A DNA stretch of 64,000 nucleotides from Betaproteobacteria bacterium (GTDB lineage Bacteria; Pseudomonadota; Gammaproteobacteria; Burkholderiales; Burkholderiaceae_C): assembly GCA_016704535.1 (NCBI GenBank), contig JADIZZ010000002.1, positions 1-64,000 on the forward strand, written 5' to 3'. Shown here in pieces: positions 34,606-43,435 of this stretch (positions within the stretch are counted from its first letter, which is position 1; the number at the start of each line of letters is the position of its first letter). A program made the translations under genes and the position numbers. The notes beneath the pieces are model-generated. The model saw nothing but the letters and a program-made list of their open reading frames with translations. It ran no database searches and was not told the origin of the DNA.

Positions 34606-35127
34606 TCAGAGCGGTCGATTCTGGTCCGGATCGGGCGCGCGGCGTTGCGGTGCCAGCAGCAGCAACGTGGCCAGGGGCCAGAGCAGGGCCTCGAAGATCG
34701 GCGCCAGCAGCAGGCTCCAGCCCGGGAACATGCCGCCGGCCAGCATGCGCACGGCCAGCGCCACGCCGTGGGCGGCGAAGAACACCGGCAGGATCTGCAG
34801 CGCCTGCTCGACAACCCCGAACCACAGCAGCCGCCGGTGAATGGTGATGGCCACGAAGCTCAGCAGCGTGTAGGCCAGCGCGTGCTGGCCCAGCAACGCA
34901 CCCTGGTGCACGTCCATCACCAGCCCGAAGACGAAGGCCAGGCCGACACCGACCCGGCGCGGCTGATGCACGTTCCAGAACACCAGCGCCAGCGCCAGCA
35001 GGTCGGGCATGGCCGGTTGGCGACCCACCGGCAGCAGATTGACGCCCAGCGCCAGCAGCAGCGAAAACGCGATGAAGAAGGGGTTGACCGGCAGCAGCAG
35101 CTGGTTCGATCCCCGCGGCATGATCAT
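34606..35127 (-). CDS. mreD: Rod-shape-determining protein MreD
   Basis: I chose the ATG at 35127 (MIMPRGSNQLLLPVNPFF), giving 173 residues; the longer frame from 35199 would read into mreC. The protein has five to six membrane helices and the MreD features LVFWNVHQPRRVGVGLAFVFG (in part) and GLVMDVHQGALLGQHALAY (in part). It belongs to the elongasome and stabilises MreC and the PBP2-RodA pair. Its start lies in one copy of a 19-nt direct repeat whose other copy covers the end of mreC. Confidence 0.95.
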   Translation of the reverse strand: MIMPRGSNQLLLPVNPFFIAFSLLLALGVNLLPVGRQPAMPDLLALALVFWNVHQPRRVGVGLAFVFGLVMDVHQGALLGQHALAYTLLSFVAITIHRRLLWFGVVEQALQILPVFFAAHGVALAVRMLAGGMFPGWSLLLAPIFEALLWPLATLLLLAPQRRAPDPDQNRPL

Positions 35128-35165
35128 GGCGCGGCCCCTTGGTCTCGCATGATCATGGCGCGGCC
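35118..35165. repeat. Direct repeat of 19 nt at the mreC-mreD junction
   Basis: GCATGATCATGGCGCGGCC occurs at 35118-35136 and again at 35147-35165, a 29-nt period. On the minus strand one copy provides the mreC stop (TGA) and the other the mreD start (ATGATCATG). A small tandem duplication at the gene border explains it. Confidence 0.9.
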
Positions 35166-36091
35166 TCACGCTTCGGCGTCTTGAGCTGGCGCTCGTCACG
35201 CGACTTCGGTGCCTCTACCGGCCCGGGCCGCGGCGGCAGCTGAACCGACAGCGGCTCGAGCACGAGCACATGGCGCACGCCGTCGGGGCTCGCCTCTGGG
35301 CGGAGCTGGACTCGCGCGAAACCCGACTCGACACGCCGCTCCACTGCCGTCACGCGCGCTACGGCCAGCCCCGGCGGGTAGATCCCGTCCAGGCCGCTCG
35401 TCTGCAGTTGGTCGCCCACCTTGACGTCGGCATTGGCCGATGCGAAACGCAGTTCCATGCTCCCGTCCGGGCCGCCGCCGAAGGCCGCGCCGCGTTGCTG
35501 CGTGCGAAGGTTCAGCACGGGGATGGCGGCGTCCTTGTCGGCCAGCAGTGTCACTTCGGAAGTCAGTGTGTAGGTGCGTGTCACCTGGCCCAGCACGCCA
35601 GCCTCGTTGATGACCGGCGCGCCCGGCATCACACCCTGCGCCGTGCCGCGGTCGATGAAGACCTTGCGCGAATAGGGGTCGGCCGCTTCGTAGAGCACCT
35701 CGGCCGGTGCGGAGCGCACCGCCGTGGCCGGGCGCAGTTCGAGCAGGGCACGCAGGCGCTGGTTCTCCTGCGCCAGCTGCTCGCTGCGCTGCGACCGCTC
35801 GGCCTGCGCTGCCACACGCTGCGCAGCCGCGCGCTCGGCTTCCTGGGCGCTGCGCAAGCCGCGCAGGTAGTCGTCGCCGCCCCGCACCATCTCCACCGGC
35901 ACCAACAGCACGCGCTGCGCCGGCAGCAGCGCCACGGCCAGCATGGCACGCAGGGGCTCGGCCCACTTGAAACGCGTGTCGGCCACCATCAGAAAGAAGG
36001 CCAGCGCCGAGAAGAAGACCAACTTCGTCAGCGCCGACGGGCCCTGGCGGAAAAAGGGCGGCGGCGTGCGGTCGAGTGTTCCCAGCGGCAT
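35153..36091 (-). CDS. mreC: Rod-shape-determining protein MreC
   Basis: The 312-residue protein starts MPLGTLDRTPPPFFRQGPSA, has one membrane helix around 22-40, then a coiled coil (about 65-105, EAERAAAQRVAAQAERSQRS and onward). The MreC beta-barrel domain contains VFIDRGTAQGVMPGAPVI and TSGLDGIYPPGLAVARV. It forms the periplasmic scaffold that activates PBP2. The last 40 residues are proline-rich and poorly conserved. It follows mreB and precedes mreD by 25 nt. Confidence 0.96.
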   Translation of the reverse strand: MPLGTLDRTPPPFFRQGPSALTKLVFFSALAFFLMVADTRFKWAEPLRAMLAVALLPAQRVLLVPVEMVRGGDDYLRGLRSAQEAERAAAQRVAAQAERSQRSEQLAQENQRLRALLELRPATAVRSAPAEVLYEAADPYSRKVFIDRGTAQGVMPGAPVINEAGVLGQVTRTYTLTSEVTLLADKDAAIPVLNLRTQQRGAAFGGGPDGSMELRFASANADVKVGDQLQTSGLDGIYPPGLAVARVTAVERRVESGFARVQLRPEASPDGVRHVLVLEPLSVQLPPRPGPVEAPKSRDERQLKTPKREAAP

Positions 36092-36164
36092 GGCGCGGCG
36101 TCCCGGCGGGTCAAGCCCCTGACCGCGCTCCGAGGGGCAGACGCGCAGCGGCGGGGGCTGGCAT

Positions 36165-37211
36165 TTACTCGGAGGTGAAGATGGAGCCGAGCCGTTCCAT
36201 GCGTTCCAGCGCCATGCCGCAGCCGCGCACGACGCAGGTCAGCGGGTCTTCGGCCACCAGCACGGGCAGGCCGGTTTCCTCGGCCAGCAGGCGATCGAGG
36301 TCGCGCAACAGGGCGCCACCGCCGGTGAGCATCATGCCGCGCTCGGCGATGTCGGCACCCAGTTCGGGCGGCGTCTGTTCGAGCGCATTCTTCACCGCGC
36401 TGACCATCTGGTTCAGCGGGTCGGTCAGGGCTTCCAGGATCTCGTTCGACGAGATCGTGAAGCTGCGCGGCACGCCTTCGCTGAGGTTGCGGCCCTTGAC
36501 TTCCATCTCCTTCACCTCGGAACCGGGGAAGGCGCTGCCGATGTTCTTCTTGATCGCCTCGGCCGTGGGCTCGCCGATCAGCATGCCGTAGTTGCGGCGG
36601 ATGTAGTTGATGATGGACTCATCGAACTTGTCGCCGCCGACGCGGATGCTGCCCTTGTAGACCATGCCGCCCAGCGAGATGACGCCCACTTCGGTGGTGC
36701 CGCCGCCGATATCGACCACCATCGAGCCACTGGCCTCGCTGACCGGCAGACCGGCGCCGATGGCCGCGGCCATGGGTTCCTCGATCAGGTAGACATCGGA
36801 AGCACCAGCACCCAGGGCACTCTCGCGGATGGCGCGGCGCTCGACCTGGGTGCTGCCGCAGGGCACGCAGATGATGATGCGCGGGCTGGGCCGCAGGATG
36901 CCGCGCGGGTGCACCATCTTGATGAACTGCTTGAGCATCTGCTCGGTGACGGTGAAGTCGGCGATGACGCCGTCCTTCATCGGCCGGATGGCCTCGATGT
37001 TGCCGGGCACCTTGCCCAGCATGGCCTTGGCTTCCTTGCCGACGGCCTGGATGGTCTTCTTGCCTTGCGGGCCGCCCTCGTGGCGGATGGCGACGACCGA
37101 GGGCTCGTCGAGCACGATGCCCTTGCCACGCACGTAGATCAGCGTGTTGGCGGTGCCGAGGTCGATAGCCAGGTCGGTGGAAAAGTAGCGGCGCAGAGAT
37201 GCAGCGAACAT
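36165..37211 (-). CDS. mreB: Actin-like cell-shape protein MreB
   Basis: From the ATG at 37211 the protein has 348 residues and near-invariant MreB sequence: AIDLGTANTLIYVRGKGIVL near the start, VVDIGGGTTEVGVISLGG for the second phosphate loop, and MLTGGGALLRDLD near the end. It polymerises on the inner membrane and guides the elongasome. It is the first gene of the rod operon, divergent from gatC. The frame is open upstream to 37442, but the MFAASLRRYFSTDL start is the family start. Confidence 0.98.
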   Translation of the reverse strand: MFAASLRRYFSTDLAIDLGTANTLIYVRGKGIVLDEPSVVAIRHEGGPQGKKTIQAVGKEAKAMLGKVPGNIEAIRPMKDGVIADFTVTEQMLKQFIKMVHPRGILRPSPRIIICVPCGSTQVERRAIRESALGAGASDVYLIEEPMAAAIGAGLPVSEASGSMVVDIGGGTTEVGVISLGGMVYKGSIRVGGDKFDESIINYIRRNYGMLIGEPTAEAIKKNIGSAFPGSEVKEMEVKGRNLSEGVPRSFTISSNEILEALTDPLNQMVSAVKNALEQTPPELGADIAERGMMLTGGGALLRDLDRLLAEETGLPVLVAEDPLTCVVRGCGMALERMERLGSIFTSE

Positions 37212-37574
37212 GGGCTGGAAGGATGGATCGTGGCGCGCGGCGGGCTCGTTGACGAAAGGTCGGGCGGCAGGTCGGGCGTCGGTGGGCGTTGACAGGCGAC
37301 ACCGGGGCGACGAGATGCGAGAGGCCGCTGAAGGCCGGATTCGCGGCCCGTCGGGGCGAGCGCGTGTGAGTGGGGTGTTCGGTGTGCTCGCCGTCGGGCA
37401 ACAAGAGCAGCGGGACCTGACGGTAACCCGTCCGGCGCCCATTCCCTATGGCTTGCAAGTAACCATAGATAATAACGTATCCACCCACCGCCACCCAGGA
37501 GAGGCGCTGCTTTTTTCAGCAGCGGCACCGCTTGCAGGCGGCCAGCCCAACACCCGAACACCCGCCCCACCACG
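37212..37574. other. Divergent promoter region between mreB and gatC
   Basis: These 363 nt have no gene. A strikingly AT-rich patch at about 37453-37482 (with GATAATAACGTAT) contrasts with the GC-rich surroundings and is the likely promoter zone. GATAAT on the plus strand would suit gatC as a -10, but I find no well-spaced -35. A GCTGCT / AGCAGC hairpin with a T-rich loop (37506-37523) lies in the gatC leader. Confidence 0.5.
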
Positions 37575-37874
37575 ATGGCCCTGACCCTGCAGGACGTGAG
37601 CCGCATCGCCCACTTGGCGCGGCTGGAACTTTCGCCCCCCGAACAGGCGCTGATGCTCGAACAGCTGAACGGTTTCTTCGGCATCGTCGAGCAGATGAGC
37701 GCGGTCGACACGCGCGGCGTCGAGCCGCTGTACACCCCCTTGTCCGCGGTGCAGGCCGTTGAACTGCGGTTGCGCGACGACGCCGTCACCGAAGGCGACC
37801 AGCGCGAAGCCAACCAGCGCAGTGCGCCGGCCGTCGAGGACGGTCTCTTCCTGGTGCCGAAGGTGATCGAATGA
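37575..37874 (+). CDS. gatC: Asp/Glu-tRNA amidotransferase subunit C
   Basis: This 99-residue protein starts MALTLQDVSRIAHLARLELS and has the GatC ending in which E-A-N-Q-R-S-A-P-A-V-E-D-G-L-F-L-V-P-K-V-I (read singly) resembles the family's D-G-x-F-x-V-P-K-V pattern. It stabilises the GatA-GatB complex that amidates misacylated Asp-tRNA(Asn) or Glu-tRNA(Gln). The gatA start overlaps its stop by 4 nt, so the three genes form one coupled operon. Confidence 0.97.
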   Translation: MALTLQDVSRIAHLARLELSPPEQALMLEQLNGFFGIVEQMSAVDTRGVEPLYTPLSAVQAVELRLRDDAVTEGDQREANQRSAPAVEDGLFLVPKVIE

Positions 37875-39370
37875 ACGAAGCGCTGCACACGCTGGGCGTG
37901 GCCGAGTTGGGCCGCGCACTGGCCGCGAAGTCGGTGTCCAGCTTCGAACTCGCGCAGGCGCTGCTGGCGCGCAGTGCGCAGCACGCCGACCTTGGCGCCT
38001 TCCTGTGCACCGACGCCGAAGCCGCCCTGGCCGCCGCACGCGCGGCCGACGCGACGCTGGCTGCCGGCGCGGCGGGCCCGCTGACTGGCGTGCCCATTGC
38101 GCACAAGGACATCTTCGTCACCGACTTCGCGCGCACCGGACTGCCGTCGACCGCCGGCTCGAAGATGCTGCAGGGCTACGCCAGCCCCTTCGACGCCACG
38201 GTGGTGGCACGCCTGGCGGCAGCCGGCACGGTGACTCTAGGCAAGCTGAACTGCGACGAGTTCGCAATGGGTTCGGCCAACGAAAACTCGGCCTATGGCT
38301 CGGTGTTGAACCCCTGGGACCGCCGCCGCGTGCCCGGCGGCAGCTCGGGCGGCAGCGCCGCCGCAGTGGCGGCGCGCCTGGTGCCGGCCAGCACCGGCAC
38401 CGACACCGGTGGCTCCATCCGCCAGCCGGCCAGCTTCACGGGTGTCACCGGCATCAAGCCGACTTATGGCGTGTGCAGCCGCTACGGCATGATCGCCTTC
38501 GCCAGCAGCCTGGACCAGGCCGGCCCGATGGCGCGCAGTGCCGAGGACTGCGCGCTCCTGCTGTCGGCGATGAGTGGCTTCGACGAACGCGATGCGACCA
38601 GCGCCCAGCGCCCGCCGCAGGACTACCGCGCGCTGATGCTGCAGGCCCGCGAGGGCGCCAGTGCCGCACGGCCGTTGCAGGGCCTGCGCATCGGCCTGCC
38701 CAAGGAGTTCTTCCCCGCCGGCCTGGCCGCCGACGTGAACGGTGCCGTGCGCGGCGCGCTGGCCGAACTGGAGAAGCTCGGCGCCACGCTGGTCGACGTG
38801 AGCCTGCCGCGCACCGAGCTGTCCATCCCCGTCTACTACCTGATCGCGCCGGCCGAGGCCAGCAGCAACCTGGGCCGCTTCGACGGCGTGAAGTTCGGCC
38901 ACCGCGCAGCCGACTACACCGACCTGATGGACATGTATAAGAAGACGCGCAGCCAGGGCTTCGGCGCCGAGGTCAAGCGCCGCATCATGATCGGCACCTA
39001 CGTGCTTTCGCACGGTTATTACGACGCCTACTACCTGCAGGCGCAGAAACTGCGCCGCATGATCGCCGACGACTTCCAGGCCTGTTTCAAAGTCTGCGAT
39101 CTGATCGCCGGCCCGGTGGCGCCCACGGTGGCGTGGAAGCTGGGCGAGCAGGGCGACGACCCGGTGAAAGCCTACCTGGCCGACATCTTCACGCTGCCCG
39201 CCAGCCTGGCCGGCCTGCCCGGCATGAGCGTGCCGGCCGGCTTCGGCGCGCACGACATGCCGGTGGGCCTGCAGCTCATCGGCAACTACTTCGACGAAGG
39301 CACGCTGCTGCACGCCGCGCACGCGCTGCAGCAGGCTACTGACTGGCACCTGAAGGAACCCGTGCTGTGA
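37871..39370 (+). CDS. gatA: Asp/Glu-tRNA amidotransferase subunit A
   Basis: The 499-residue amidase has the full Ser-cis-Ser-Lys catalytic set: the lysine in PIAHKDIF, the serine in PGGSSGGSAAAVAA, and the nucleophile in GTDTGGSIRQPA. It releases ammonia from glutamine for GatB. The start overlaps gatC and the end overlaps gatB by 4 nt each. The presence of the complex implies indirect synthesis of Asn-tRNA and/or Gln-tRNA, common in betaproteobacteria. Confidence 0.98.
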   Translation: MNEALHTLGVAELGRALAAKSVSSFELAQALLARSAQHADLGAFLCTDAEAALAAARAADATLAAGAAGPLTGVPIAHKDIFVTDFARTGLPSTAGSKMLQGYASPFDATVVARLAAAGTVTLGKLNCDEFAMGSANENSAYGSVLNPWDRRRVPGGSSGGSAAAVAARLVPASTGTDTGGSIRQPASFTGVTGIKPTYGVCSRYGMIAFASSLDQAGPMARSAEDCALLLSAMSGFDERDATSAQRPPQDYRALMLQAREGASAARPLQGLRIGLPKEFFPAGLAADVNGAVRGALAELEKLGATLVDVSLPRTELSIPVYYLIAPAEASSNLGRFDGVKFGHRAADYTDLMDMYKKTRSQGFGAEVKRRIMIGTYVLSHGYYDAYYLQAQKLRRMIADDFQACFKVCDLIAGPVAPTVAWKLGEQGDDPVKAYLADIFTLPASLAGLPGMSVPAGFGAHDMPVGLQLIGNYFDEGTLLHAAHALQQATDWHLKEPVL

Positions 39371-40845
39371 ACGCGCCCGCCCTCATCCGCGGTTACGAGG
39401 TCGTCATCGGCCTGGAAACGCACGCCCAGCTCTCGACCCGGAGCAAGATCTTCAGCGGCGCTTCCACCCAGTTCGGCGCCGCCCCCAACACCCAGGCCTG
39501 CGCCGTGGACCTGGCCCTGCCCGGCTCGCTGCCGGTGATGAACCGCGGCGCGGTGGAACGTGCCATCCAGTTCGGCCTGGCCGTCCAGGCCAAGGTGGCG
39601 CCGCTGTCGATCTTCGCGCGCAAGAACTACTTCTACCCCGACCTGCCCAAGGGTTACCAGATCAGCCAGTACGAGATCCCGGTGGTGCAGGGCGGGCGTG
39701 TCGAGTTCGTGCTGAACGGCCAGAAGCGCAGCGTGCGGCTGACGCGCGCGCACCTCGAGGAAGACGCGGGCAAGAGCCTGCACGAGGACTACCACGGCCA
39801 GACCGGCATCGACCTGAACCGCGCCGGCACGCCGCTGCTGGAAATCGTCAGTGAACCCGACATGCGCAGCAGCGCCGAGGCGGTGGAATACGCCAAGGCC
39901 CTGCACACGCTGGTGGTGTGGCTGGGCATCTGCGACGGCAACATGCAGGAAGGCAGCTTCCGCTGCGACGCCAACGTCAGCGTGCGCAAGCCGGGCGAGG
40001 CGCTGGGCACGCGGCGCGAGATCAAGAACCTGAACAGCTTCCGCTTTCTGCAGCAGGCCATCGACTTCGAGGTGCAGTGGCAGATCGACCGCGTGGAAGA
40101 CGGCCTGGCCATCGAGCAGGCCACCGTGCTCTTCAACCCCGACACGGGCGAGACGCGCGCGATGCGCAGCAAGGAAGACGCACACGACTACCGCTATTTC
40201 CCCGACCCCGACCTGCCGCCGCTGGTGATTGCGGCCGAATGGGTGGAGCGCGTGAAGGCCGCGATGCCCGAGCTGCCCGCCGCCATGGCCGAGCGCTTCC
40301 AGCGCGACGATGGTTTACCCGCCGACGACGCGCTGCTGATGACGCAGAGCCTGGCTTTCTCGCGCTATTACGAGGCGGTGCGCGACGGCTGCGTGGGCAG
40401 CAAGGACGGCCCTGCTCGGGCCGTCGGGGCCAAGCTGGCCGCCAACTGGCTGATGGGTGAGGTGAGCAAGCGGCTGAACGCCGAAGACCGCGGCATCGAG
40501 GCCGCGACCCTGGCGCCGGCCACGCTGGCCGCACTGATCCGCCGCGTGGCCGACGCCACGGTCTCGAACAACGGTGCACGCCAGGTCTTCGATGCGCTGT
40601 GGTCGGGCGAGAGCAGCGATGTCGACGCCGTCATCGAAGCCAAGGGCCTGAAGCAGTTGAACGACACCGGCGCGCTGCTGGCCATCGTCGACGAAGTCAT
40701 TGCGGCCAATGCCAAGTCGGTGGAGGAATACCGCGCCGGCAAGGACAAGGCCTTCAACGCGCTGGTGGGCCAGGTGATGAAGGCCAGCAAGGGCAAGGCC
40801 AATCCGGCCCAGGCCGGGGAGCTGCTGCGCCAGCGGCTCTCTTGA
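39367..40845 (+). CDS. gatB: Asp/Glu-tRNA amidotransferase subunit B
   Basis: The 492-residue protein begins at a GTG overlapping gatA. The family signature VIGLETHAQLSTRSKIFSG lies at residues about 12-30, and the cradle domain has GIDLNRAGTPLLEIVSEPDM and DYRYFPDPDLPPL. The C-terminal YqeY-like tRNA-binding domain is complete. It phosphorylates the tRNA-bound Asp/Glu and transfers ammonia. It is the last gene of the operon. Confidence 0.98.
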   Translation: MNAPALIRGYEVVIGLETHAQLSTRSKIFSGASTQFGAAPNTQACAVDLALPGSLPVMNRGAVERAIQFGLAVQAKVAPLSIFARKNYFYPDLPKGYQISQYEIPVVQGGRVEFVLNGQKRSVRLTRAHLEEDAGKSLHEDYHGQTGIDLNRAGTPLLEIVSEPDMRSSAEAVEYAKALHTLVVWLGICDGNMQEGSFRCDANVSVRKPGEALGTRREIKNLNSFRFLQQAIDFEVQWQIDRVEDGLAIEQATVLFNPDTGETRAMRSKEDAHDYRYFPDPDLPPLVIAAEWVERVKAAMPELPAAMAERFQRDDGLPADDALLMTQSLAFSRYYEAVRDGCVGSKDGPARAVGAKLAANWLMGEVSKRLNAEDRGIEAATLAPATLAALIRRVADATVSNNGARQVFDALWSGESSDVDAVIEAKGLKQLNDTGALLAIVDEVIAANAKSVEEYRAGKDKAFNALVGQVMKASKGKANPAQAGELLRQRLS

Positions 40846-40867
40846 GGTAGCGCGCCGACCCGGCGCC

Positions 40868-41596
40868 TCAGTGCGGAGCCCTTCGCCCTGTTGGCGCCGT
40901 CGCCGCCGAAGCAGGAGCGCCCGGCAGCGGATCCAGCGACCCCGCAGGCGCCCCCGACCACAGCTTGCGCAGCCGCTCGAGTTCGGCATCGTAAAGCCGG
41001 TTGATGCGGCCGAGTTCGGCCTCCTGCGCGGCCTGCGAGCCGCGCTGCGCATCCACCGCTGCGTCGTTGGCGTCGATCGCGGTCTTCAGCTTGGGTGGCA
41101 GCGCGCGGCCCTTGTAGAACTCGGCTTCGTCCGACAAGGGTTTGCGTTCGACGGCCAGAGCACTCAGGCGCAATTCGGTGGTCTTGATGGCCATGCGCAC
41201 GGTGTCCAGCGCGGCCTCGCGAGCACGCGCGTGGGCCTCTTCGTTCGGAAAGCGCGCCATCAGATTGCGGTCACGGCGCACGGCGTCGGCCGCGGCGGCG
41301 CGGGCTTCCTTCTCGGCGCGCTCGCGCGCGTCCTTCCGGGCACGCTCTTCGGCCGTCAGCGTGGGCGGCAGCACCATGCGCAGGGAGCCGTCGCGGTTCA
41401 ACACCTGCTGCTCCTTGGCGGAGCACTCGGCAATGGGCCGGTCGGCGGTGAGGCGGCGGCCCTTGTCGTCGGTGCAGGTGTAGATGCCCCCAGCAGGCGG
41501 CTGCGCGGGGGTCTGCGCCCAGACGCCGCAGGCGGCGCCCACGAGCACGGCCGCTGCCAGGCAGCGATTCAGTACAGGGCTACGGGGCAGGCTCAA
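40868..41596 (-). CDS. Secreted DUF4124-domain protein
   Basis: The 242-residue protein has a signal peptide (RCLAAAVLVGAACGVWAQ, cleavage near residue 27). A DUF4124-type segment follows, GGIYTCTDDKGRRLTADRPI, with the usual aromatic and cysteine pattern. The rest is a long charged helix (about 80-220), probably coiled coil. DUF4124 proteins are common in beta- and gammaproteobacteria; their function is not known. It stands alone, convergent with gatB. I see nothing that points to a partner. Confidence 0.8.
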   Translation of the reverse strand: MSLPRSPVLNRCLAAAVLVGAACGVWAQTPAQPPAGGIYTCTDDKGRRLTADRPIAECSAKEQQVLNRDGSLRMVLPPTLTAEERARKDARERAEKEARAAAADAVRRDRNLMARFPNEEAHARAREAALDTVRMAIKTTELRLSALAVERKPLSDEAEFYKGRALPPKLKTAIDANDAAVDAQRGSQAAQEAELGRINRLYDAELERLRKLWSGAPAGSLDPLPGAPASAATAPTGRRAPH

Positions 41597-41597
41597 T

Positions 41598-42281
41598 TCA
41601 GACTCCGTAACGGTCGCGGTAGGCCTGCACCGGCGCCGCGAACGCGCCCAGCGCCGGGTCGGCCGTGCGTTGCAGGTATTGCAGCAAGTCGTCCAGTGTC
41701 GCTATCGCCGCCACACCCAGGTGCAATTCACGCGACACGTACTGCACCGCGCTCCATGGCACGTCCTGGCCGCCTTCGGTCGCGCGCTCCTGACGGTCAA
41801 GCGCGATGGCGACGCCGCTGGGCTGGCCGCCGGCCGCGGTGATCATCGCTATCGACTCGCGCACCGAGGTGCCTGCGGAAATGACGTCATCGACGATAAG
41901 AACGCGCCCGGCCACCTTTGCGCCGACCAGCGTGCCGCCTTCGCCGTGGTCTTTCGCTTCCTTGCGGTTGTAGGCATAGGGCACGTTGCGGCCGCGGCGC
42001 GCCAACTCCACGGCCAGCGCCGCAGCCAGCGTGATGCCCTTGTAGGCAGGGCCGAAGATCATGTCGAACTCGATGACCGGCGCCCCCGGCGCCATCAGCC
42101 GGCGTGCATAGAATTCCGCCAGGCGGCCGAGCTTGGCGCCGTCGTCGAACAGACCGGCATTGAAAAAGTAGGGCGAAAGCCGCCCCGCCTTGGTCTTGAA
42201 CTCCCCAAAGCGCAGCACGCCGGCTTGCACCGCAAAGCTCACGAATTCCTGTGCCAGCCCGGGATCGGCAATGTTTTGCAT
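41598..42281 (-). CDS. pyrE: Orotate phosphoribosyltransferase
   Basis: From the ATG at 42281 the protein has 227 residues. The PRPP-binding motif VLIVDDVISAGTS lies near residues 125-137, and FKTKAGRLSPYFFNAGLFDD is the family's N-terminal signature. It makes OMP from orotate in pyrimidine synthesis. Only 21 nt separate its start from the divergent xthA start, so its promoter must extend into that gene. The frame is open upstream only as a shadow of xthA. Confidence 0.97.
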   Translation of the reverse strand: MQNIADPGLAQEFVSFAVQAGVLRFGEFKTKAGRLSPYFFNAGLFDDGAKLGRLAEFYARRLMAPGAPVIEFDMIFGPAYKGITLAAALAVELARRGRNVPYAYNRKEAKDHGEGGTLVGAKVAGRVLIVDDVISAGTSVRESIAMITAAGGQPSGVAIALDRQERATEGGQDVPWSAVQYVSRELHLGVAAIATLDDLLQYLQRTADPALGAFAAPVQAYRDRYGV

Positions 42282-42302
42282 GGTTTTGGAAGGAACGGTA
42301 AC
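42282..42302. promoter_or_regulatory. Very short divergent pyrE-xthA intergenic region
   Basis: Only 21 nt lie between the pyrE ATG (minus) and the xthA TTG (plus). This is too short for two separate promoters, so transcription starts must lie inside the opposite coding sequences. It contains AAGGA for xthA. Confidence 0.7.
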
Positions 42303-43091
42303 TTGGGCTTTCGGCTGATATCCCTCAACCTGAATGGCATCCGTTCGGCAGCCAGCAAGGGCTTCGTGGAATGGGCCCAGGAGACGCACGCAGATTGTAT
42401 GGGCGTGCAGGAGCTGAAGGCCCAGGCAGGCGACATCGGCGGGCGCCTCGAGAGCGTGGCTGGCCTGCAGGGCCATTTCCATTGCGCCGAGAAGAAGGGC
42501 TACTCGGGAGTGGGCCTGTTCCTGAAGAAGGCGCCCAGCGCCGTCATCACGGGCTTCGGCAGCGACGAATTCGATGCCGAGGGCCGCTGGGTGGAAGCCC
42601 GCTACGACACCGCCAGGCGCAAGCTGTCGGTCATCAGCTGCTATTTCCCCAGCGGCAGCAGCAGCGAAGAACGGCAGCAGGCCAAGTTCCGCTTCCTGGC
42701 GCAGATCACCCCGCACCTGATGCGCCTGAAGGCCGAGCGCGAGTTCATCCTGCTGGGCGACATCAACATAGCGCACCACCCCATAGACCTCAGGAACTGG
42801 CGCAGCAACCAGAAGAACAGTGGCTTTCTGCCCGAGGAGCGGGAGTGGATGACCCGGCTGCTCACCGAAGGCGGGCTGGTGGACGTCTTCCGCACGCTGA
42901 ACGCACAGCCCGAGCAGTACACGTGGTGGAGCAACCGCGGCCAGGCCTGGGCAAAGAACGTGGGATGGCGCATCGACTACCACTTGGCGACCCCGGGCAT
43001 GGCGGCCACGGCTCGCCGCGAGCACATCTACCTCGAGCAACGCTTCAGCGACCACGCGCCACTGATCATCGACTACGACTTCAAGCTCTGA
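42303..43091 (+). CDS. xthA: Exodeoxyribonuclease III
   Basis: No ATG is available at the conserved N-terminus. The TTG at 42303, preceded by AAGGA, gives 262 residues starting with the family strand RLISLNLNGIRSAASKG. The catalytic residues lie in QELKAQ, LLGDINIAH, and the closing FSDHAPLIIDY. It repairs abasic sites and trims 3' ends. The product resembles the ExoA/XthA group of betaproteobacteria. A TTG start is unusual but fits the frame and the neighbour. Confidence 0.94.
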   Translation: MGFRLISLNLNGIRSAASKGFVEWAQETHADCMGVQELKAQAGDIGGRLESVAGLQGHFHCAEKKGYSGVGLFLKKAPSAVITGFGSDEFDAEGRWVEARYDTARRKLSVISCYFPSGSSSEERQQAKFRFLAQITPHLMRLKAEREFILLGDINIAHHPIDLRNWRSNQKNSGFLPEEREWMTRLLTEGGLVDVFRTLNAQPEQYTWWSNRGQAWAKNVGWRIDYHLATPGMAATARREHIYLEQRFSDHAPLIIDYDFKL

Positions 43092-43132
43092 AATGGCGGG
43101 GCACCTTCAGGTAGCCGTGCCTGTCCCAATTC

Positions 43133-43146
43133 ATTACCCCGGTAAT
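43133..43146 (+). promoter_or_regulatory. Palindromic operator of the AbrB/PIN module
   Basis: ATTACCCCGGTAAT is a perfect 14-nt palindrome 16 nt before the antitoxin start, in an AT-richer stretch with TTGTTAATAT. It is the likely binding site of the AbrB-type antitoxin. Confidence 0.65.
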
Positions 43147-43162
43147 TTGTTAATATCCGGCC

Positions 43163-43435
43163 ATGCAAAAAGTCCAAACCAAACTCACGTCGCAGGGTCA
43201 GGTATCGGTGCCGGCGGCGGTGCGCAGCTTCCTGCACCTGATGCCGGGTTCGGTGCTGGTGTGGTCGCAGGATGGCGACCGCATCGTCGTTGAGCGGGCT
43301 AAACGGCACAGCACCGCCGAAGTGCATCAGGCTCTGTTCGCGGACGGGGCGCCCCTCGGCGCACCCGCCAAGAGCCTGAGCGAACTGAAGCAGGGCATCC
43401 GCCAGCGCATGCAACGCCAGCATGCTGGCCGTTGA
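43163..43435 (+). CDS. AbrB/SpoVT-type antitoxin
   Basis: The 90-residue protein has a swapped-hairpin AbrB domain: VQTKLTSQGQVSVPAAVRSF near the start and PGSVLVWSQDGDRIVVER. Its C-terminal half is a basic tail that would hold the toxin. It overlaps the following PIN toxin by 14 nt. The palindrome at 43133-43146 is its probable operator. Similar VapB-type antitoxins pair with PIN toxins widely. Confidence 0.9.
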   Translation: MQKVQTKLTSQGQVSVPAAVRSFLHLMPGSVLVWSQDGDRIVVERAKRHSTAEVHQALFADGAPLGAPAKSLSELKQGIRQRMQRQHAGR

